NCBI GenBank assembly: GCA_963844255.1
Contig: CAWJNP010000069.1
Location: 5,173 to 69,172 of the forward strand
DNA: 64,000 nt
Source: SZAS-79 sp963844255
GTDB taxonomy: Bacteria > Pseudomonadota > Gammaproteobacteria > Burkholderiales > SG8-39
Direction of reading: 5' to 3'
The translations under genes were made by a program, and so were the position numbers. Shown piece after piece: positions 60,917 to 64,000 of this stretch. Every line of letters starts with the position of its first letter. The stretch's first letter is position 1. Under the pieces are notes generated by a model that was not told where the DNA came from, ran no database searches, and saw nothing but the letters and a program-made list of their open reading frames with translations.

Positions 60917-62395
60917 GTGCCTTTGCCAGACAGTGTTGCCAACAGAAAACTCTACATCCGCGCCGACCAGGTGCCCGCAGACGTCCGCGAATTCATCGTC
61001 AAGATGCTGACGGTGCAGATCCAGTCCGAATACGCGGATGCGCCGGATCGCTCGGGCTCGATCTGCCCGACCGTCGAGGACAAGACCTGGGTCGACTTTC
61101 AGATCGCGCAGGAAAAGGAACACGGCCTGGGCGTCTCGCAGATCCTCGAGGACATGGGTGTCGATCCGCTGCCCTACATCAAGGAAGCAGAGAGCTCGGT
61201 CACGGTCGGCGGGCGCAAGCTCGATTATTTCCGCATGCGCATGGAAGACTGGGTCGAGCGCAGCATGACCCGGGTGATGGCAGAGCGCACCGGCGGGATC
61301 CAGTCGATCGCCGGACTGGGCGCGAGCTACGTGCCCCTGGCCGTGTGGCACGCGAAGAACTATGTCGACGAGGCCCTCGGCCACACCGCGATGGGCAACG
61401 CCTATGCGAAAAGGCTGGTCTCCGAGGGACGTCGCGAGGAATGCCAGAAAGCGATCGAGAAGTTCTATCCCTCGTGCCTCGACATTTTCGGCGGCGTGGG
61501 CACGCCGAATGAAAAGCGCTACCGGGAACTCGGCGTCAAGACCCTGAGCAACAACCAGTCGCGCCTGCTTTGGATCAAGTCGCTCGAACGCGACCTCAAG
61601 GCCATGTCCCTCGAGATGCCCAAGGACCTCTGGAAGGGCGGACGGCGGGAGTACCCGGAGGAAAGCCTGGAAGGCACCGGCCTGTATCTGCGAGAGGCCG
61701 ACGTGCCGGCCGCTCTGCGCGCCGACATTGCCGCGGTGGTGAGCAGCTGGGTGCAAAGCAAATATGCGCGCCAGAACGAAATGGCGGTGTTCGCGGCCCC
61801 CACACCGAAAGAAAAACTCGCGGTGGCCAACCAGTACCGAGACGATCGCCGCTGGGGGCTGCACGCCGCGCGCATCCTCATCGAGCTGGGCATCGACCCC
61901 AACCCGCTGGCCGACGAAGCCGAACGCAGCCGCGAAGGCGGAAAGCACAAGGTCGATTTCCTCAAGCAGCCCCTGCCCGAGACCTGGGCGGAAATCTGCG
62001 TCCACCAGCTGATCGCGACGCGCGCGCAACAGACGGCCTCGCTGGCTACTTTCGGTTCGTGCCTGATCCCGCTGGCGGTCTGGTCTGGCATCCATTACGA
62101 AGGTCAGCAAACCCTCGCTGCGGCGTGGCTTGCACGCGCGCGCGGTTTCGCGCCTGCGATGCTGAAAGAGAAAGGGCAGGCCGTGGTCAACGCGGCGTTT
62201 GCGCACGCGCTGGACGTGTTCGGCGCGGACGACTCGGCAAACGAATCGCGCTATTGCGCCAGTGGTGTCAAAACCGCCTCGAACGCACAGATCCGCGCGA
62301 TCTTCGTCGACCTGATGCGTGCCGATCTGGCCGCGCTCGGACTGAAGACACCCGATGCCTCGCGCGGCGTGCGCGGCACCTACAGGACGGCCTGA
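60917..62395 (+). CDS. PaaA-like protein with two tandem ferritin-fold domains, second one without metal ligands
   Basis: A 492-residue protein, about 1.6 times the length of PaaA (the catalytic subunit of phenylacetyl-CoA epoxidase). Residues 10-236 and 254-480 are repeats of each other (LYIRADQVPADVREFIVKML against LYLREADVPAALRADIAAVV). Domain 1 keeps Glu38, Glu66, His69 and Glu152 and His156, the positions matching PaaA diiron ligands (its last pair is ExxxH, not ExxH). Domain 2 has Lys282, Asp310, Trp313, Gln397 and Ala401 there, so it cannot hold that iron. GTG 60917 has CGGAGGAAA. No PaaB, C, D or E gene is near. Likely a CoA-ester oxygenase. Confidence 0.82.
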   Translation: MPLPDSVANRKLYIRADQVPADVREFIVKMLTVQIQSEYADAPDRSGSICPTVEDKTWVDFQIAQEKEHGLGVSQILEDMGVDPLPYIKEAESSVTVGGRKLDYFRMRMEDWVERSMTRVMAERTGGIQSIAGLGASYVPLAVWHAKNYVDEALGHTAMGNAYAKRLVSEGRREECQKAIEKFYPSCLDIFGGVGTPNEKRYRELGVKTLSNNQSRLLWIKSLERDLKAMSLEMPKDLWKGGRREYPEESLEGTGLYLREADVPAALRADIAAVVSSWVQSKYARQNEMAVFAAPTPKEKLAVANQYRDDRRWGLHAARILIELGIDPNPLADEAERSREGGKHKVDFLKQPLPETWAEICVHQLIATRAQQTASLATFGSCLIPLAVWSGIHYEGQQTLAAAWLARARGFAPAMLKEKGQAVVNAAFAHALDVFGADDSANESRYCASGVKTASNAQIRAIFVDLMRADLAALGLKTPDASRGVRGTYRTA

Positions 62396-62419
62396 GCCGG
62401 ACGGGCCGGCCCGGGCACC

Positions 62420-62474
62420 CGCGGTGCACCGGCCGTGCATCCGCCGTGCACTGCGCGTGCACCGCGCGTGCACT
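62420..62474. repeat. Five tandem 11-bp repeats
   Basis: Five head-to-tail 11-bp units with the shared core GTGCA(C/T)C or GTGCACT, at 62420, 62431, 62442, 62453 and 62464. The GTGCAC cores are palindromic, so neighbours can pair. They fill the space between the converging PaaA-like and PHA depolymerase genes and reach the stop codon of the latter. Confidence 0.85.
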
Positions 62475-63693
62475 ACTCGGAGACGTGGATGACTTCGCGT
62501 ACCACCGGGTAGATGTTGGCGTTCCAGCGGCGGCCGCTGAACACGCCGTAGTGCCCGACCCCGGCCTGAATGTAGTGGGTACGCATGTACTGGCGCAGGC
62601 TGGCGCAGAGATCCTGCGCGGGCAGCGTCTGTCCGACCGCGCAGATGTCGTCCTTCTCGCCCTCGACCGTCAGCAGTGCGGTGCGCCGGATTGCGCGCGG
62701 ATCCACCTTTCGACCGCGCCACTCGAGCTTGCCCAGCGGTAACGCATACTCCTGGAAAACCAGGCGCACGGTTTCCAGGTAGAACTCGGCAGGCAGGTCG
62801 GCGACCGCGAAATATTCTTCATAGAACCGTCGCGTGGCCGCCGCCTTTTCCGTTTCCCCTGCGACGAGATCGTCGTACAGCTTGCGAAATGACTCCACGT
62901 GCCGCTCGAGGTTCATGTTCATGAACGCGGCGAGCTGGAGGAAACCGGGGTAGACGCGCCGCATGGCCCCGGGATAGCGGGTCGGCACGATGCCGATCAG
63001 GTTGTCCTCGAACCACGCGATCGGTTTGCCGCTTGCCAGCAGGTTCACCGCAGTCGGGCTGACGCGGCAATCGATCGGCCCGGCCATGAGCGTCAGGCTC
63101 AGCGGAGACGCAGGATGGGCATCCTCGGCCATGATCGCGACCGCCGCCAGTGCCGCGACGCAGGGCTGGCAGATCGCCATCAGGTGGGCGCCCGGGCCGA
63201 TCTTGTCGAGGAACACCATGATGTGCTCGGTGTACTCGTCCAGGCCGAAGCGCCCTGCATCAAGCGGAATCTCCCGCGCGTTGTGCCAGTCGGTGATGTA
63301 GACGTCGTGATCGCGCAGCATGGTACGCACGGTTTCGCGCAGCAGCGTCGCAAAGTGGCCCGACATTGGTGCAACCACCAGCACGCGCGGCTGGGTTGAG
63401 CGGACACCCTCCTTCACAAACCGAAGCAGCGTGCCGAACGGGCTCGCGTACACCTCCTCCTCGCGCACTGCGAGCGTTTCTCCCTCGGAAACCACGCTTT
63501 CTATGCCGAAGGCCCTGCGCGCATGGGTCAGGTCGGCCAGCGAATACACCTCAAGCGCGGCGGCCATCTTGCGCATGGACGGGGACCATGAGAGCGGGTT
63601 GTGCCCGTCTTTGAGCATCGGATAAGTGGCCTTGGCAACCGCCCTCGACGGCCACATCGCATCTGCATGCGATTGATATGTTTGATAAAGCAT
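62473..63693 (-). CDS. phaZ: Intracellular polyhydroxyalkanoate depolymerase
   Basis: A 406-residue enzyme that releases 3-hydroxyacids from stored PHA granules. The nucleophile region is HLMAICQPCVAALAAVAIMA with Cys in ICQP, as in Cupriavidus PhaZ1. Other marks: TYQSHADAMWPSRAVAKATY, YITDWHNAREIPLDAGRFGL, MAGPIDCRVSPTAVNLLASG and the closing His in GVGHYGVFSGRRWNANIYP. No signal peptide. ATG 63693 has GGAGCGG. Confidence 0.95.
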   Translation of the reverse strand: MLYQTYQSHADAMWPSRAVAKATYPMLKDGHNPLSWSPSMRKMAAALEVYSLADLTHARRAFGIESVVSEGETLAVREEEVYASPFGTLLRFVKEGVRSTQPRVLVVAPMSGHFATLLRETVRTMLRDHDVYITDWHNAREIPLDAGRFGLDEYTEHIMVFLDKIGPGAHLMAICQPCVAALAAVAIMAEDAHPASPLSLTLMAGPIDCRVSPTAVNLLASGKPIAWFEDNLIGIVPTRYPGAMRRVYPGFLQLAAFMNMNLERHVESFRKLYDDLVAGETEKAAATRRFYEEYFAVADLPAEFYLETVRLVFQEYALPLGKLEWRGRKVDPRAIRRTALLTVEGEKDDICAVGQTLPAQDLCASLRQYMRTHYIQAGVGHYGVFSGRRWNANIYPVVREVIHVSE

Positions 63694-63843
63694 TCCGCTC
63701 CCGGGGGTTCGCCGCCTCTGTCGCGCCGGCCTCACGCTCTGCCATGCAAGTTGCACGCCAGCGTCGAACGGACGCGCGCCCCGCATTGGCACAGGCCTTG
63801 CAAGAGTGAACCGCGCAGGCACAACGACACCGGAGACAGCCCC

Positions 63844-64000
63844 ATGGCCAAGGCCACACTGACGATCAGCAGCAAGAACTACTCCTCGTGGTCCTTGCGC
63901 GGCTGGCTGCTCGCACGCTTTGCAGGACTCGAATTCAGGGAGACCCTGCTCGCGCCGGACGATGCCGATGCGCGGCGCGAGATCCTGCTGCTGTCGCCGT
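63844..64000 (+). CDS. Glutathione S-transferase family protein, cut by window edge
   Basis: The first 52 codons are seen: MAKATLTISSKNYSSWSLRG, then WLLARFAGLEFRETLLAPDD. The SSKNYSSWSLRGW text is typical of the GST N-terminal thioredoxin domain in a widespread proteobacterial group. Divergent from phaZ across about 150 bp. Confidence 0.85.
   Translation, partial: MAKATLTISSKNYSSWSLRGWLLARFAGLEFRETLLAPDDADARREILLLSP

Noticed and set aside
60917..62395. The tandem PaaA-like protein as benzoyl-CoA oxygenase BoxB
   Set aside because: BoxB has a different N-terminal layout and is not an internal duplication; the two halves here align with each other and with PaaA.
1..64000. CRISPR arrays, defence islands, prophage, insertion sequences, tRNA or rRNA genes
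   Set aside because: I looked for direct repeats with spacers, transposase or integrase motifs, Cas or restriction genes and tRNA-like stems and saw none. The only tandem repeat is the 11-bp one at 62420.

Overview
The window looks like a chromosomal segment of a high-GC, metabolically versatile betaproteobacterium, probably Burkholderiales-like. This rests on family content, not on any marker gene: a Bug-type solute-binding protein, several TRAP transporters, many CoA-dependent catabolic enzymes, an intracellular PHA depolymerase, RcnB, and the DUF1499 and DUF2970 families. I saw no rRNA, tRNA, CRISPR array, transposase, integrase or phage gene. About 75 genes are supported, and the two genes at the window ends are cut.

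Layout. 1-6.9 kb: a cut peptide-type ABC binding protein, a frameshifted CoA-transferase, a BON remnant, a MarR regulator, a candidate small RNA, a UbiD-type decarboxylase, an FHA-linked nucleotidyl cyclase and a patatin lipoprotein. 7-12.7 kb: envelope and secreted proteins of mostly unknown role (DUF1499, RcnB, a frameshifted Sel1 protein, a triple beta/gamma-crystallin protein with a glycine zipper). 12.7-15.6 kb: a TRAP operon. 16.1-18.5 kb: hppD-fahA of tyrosine/homogentisate catabolism. 18.6-25.5 kb: a UvrD-type helicase, a second FAH-family enzyme, a cysteine-less Asp/Glu-racemase-fold protein, a cytidylate-kinase-like/BON fusion, a TauE/SafE permease and a quinone-oxidoreductase-like MDR. 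25.5-31.6 kb: a Bug protein joined head-to-tail to a divergent malic enzyme, an acyl-CoA dehydrogenase, and an Fe-S/NarI-like pair. 31.8-34.4 kb: a lactonase-like MBL protein and a lower-GC stretch (RidA, a 50-codon ORF, PACE efflux, GGCT-like).

34.4-38.8 kb: acetoin/pyruvate dehydrogenase E1 beta and alpha, an aldo/keto reductase, a basic small protein, GDPD. 38.9-45.7 kb: rhomboid protease, then MFS - ferredoxin - CYP153-like P450 - TRAP P/Q/M - adhesin-E-like protein on one strand. 45.7-49.1 kb: Sel1 protein, HAMP cyclase and epoxide hydrolase on the minus strand. 49.2-52.4 kb: a Pro/Ala-rich secreted protein, SDR, beta-etherase-like GST, DUF1330, DUF2970. 52.4-57.5 kb: a MocR regulator divergent from pobA, a frameshifted TAXI-type binding protein and an NAD-dependent epimerase. 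57.6-62.4 kb: a compact iclR - acyl-CoA ligase - enoyl-CoA hydratase - PaaA-like operon. 62.5-64 kb: PHA depolymerase and a cut GST.

Together the genes describe an organism that imports small organic acids and peptides, activates them as CoA esters and oxidises aromatics, tyrosine, 4-hydroxybenzoate and probably alkyl chains. The most unusual locus is at 57.6-62.4 kb. Its last gene encodes two tandem PaaA-like ferritin-fold domains. The first keeps the apparent diiron ligands and the second has lost all of them, like a single-chain version of the PaaA/PaaC pair. A repeated caution is that five genes carry one or more single-base frameshifts, mostly repairable by removing one G or C, which points to sequence error rather than five real pseudogenes.
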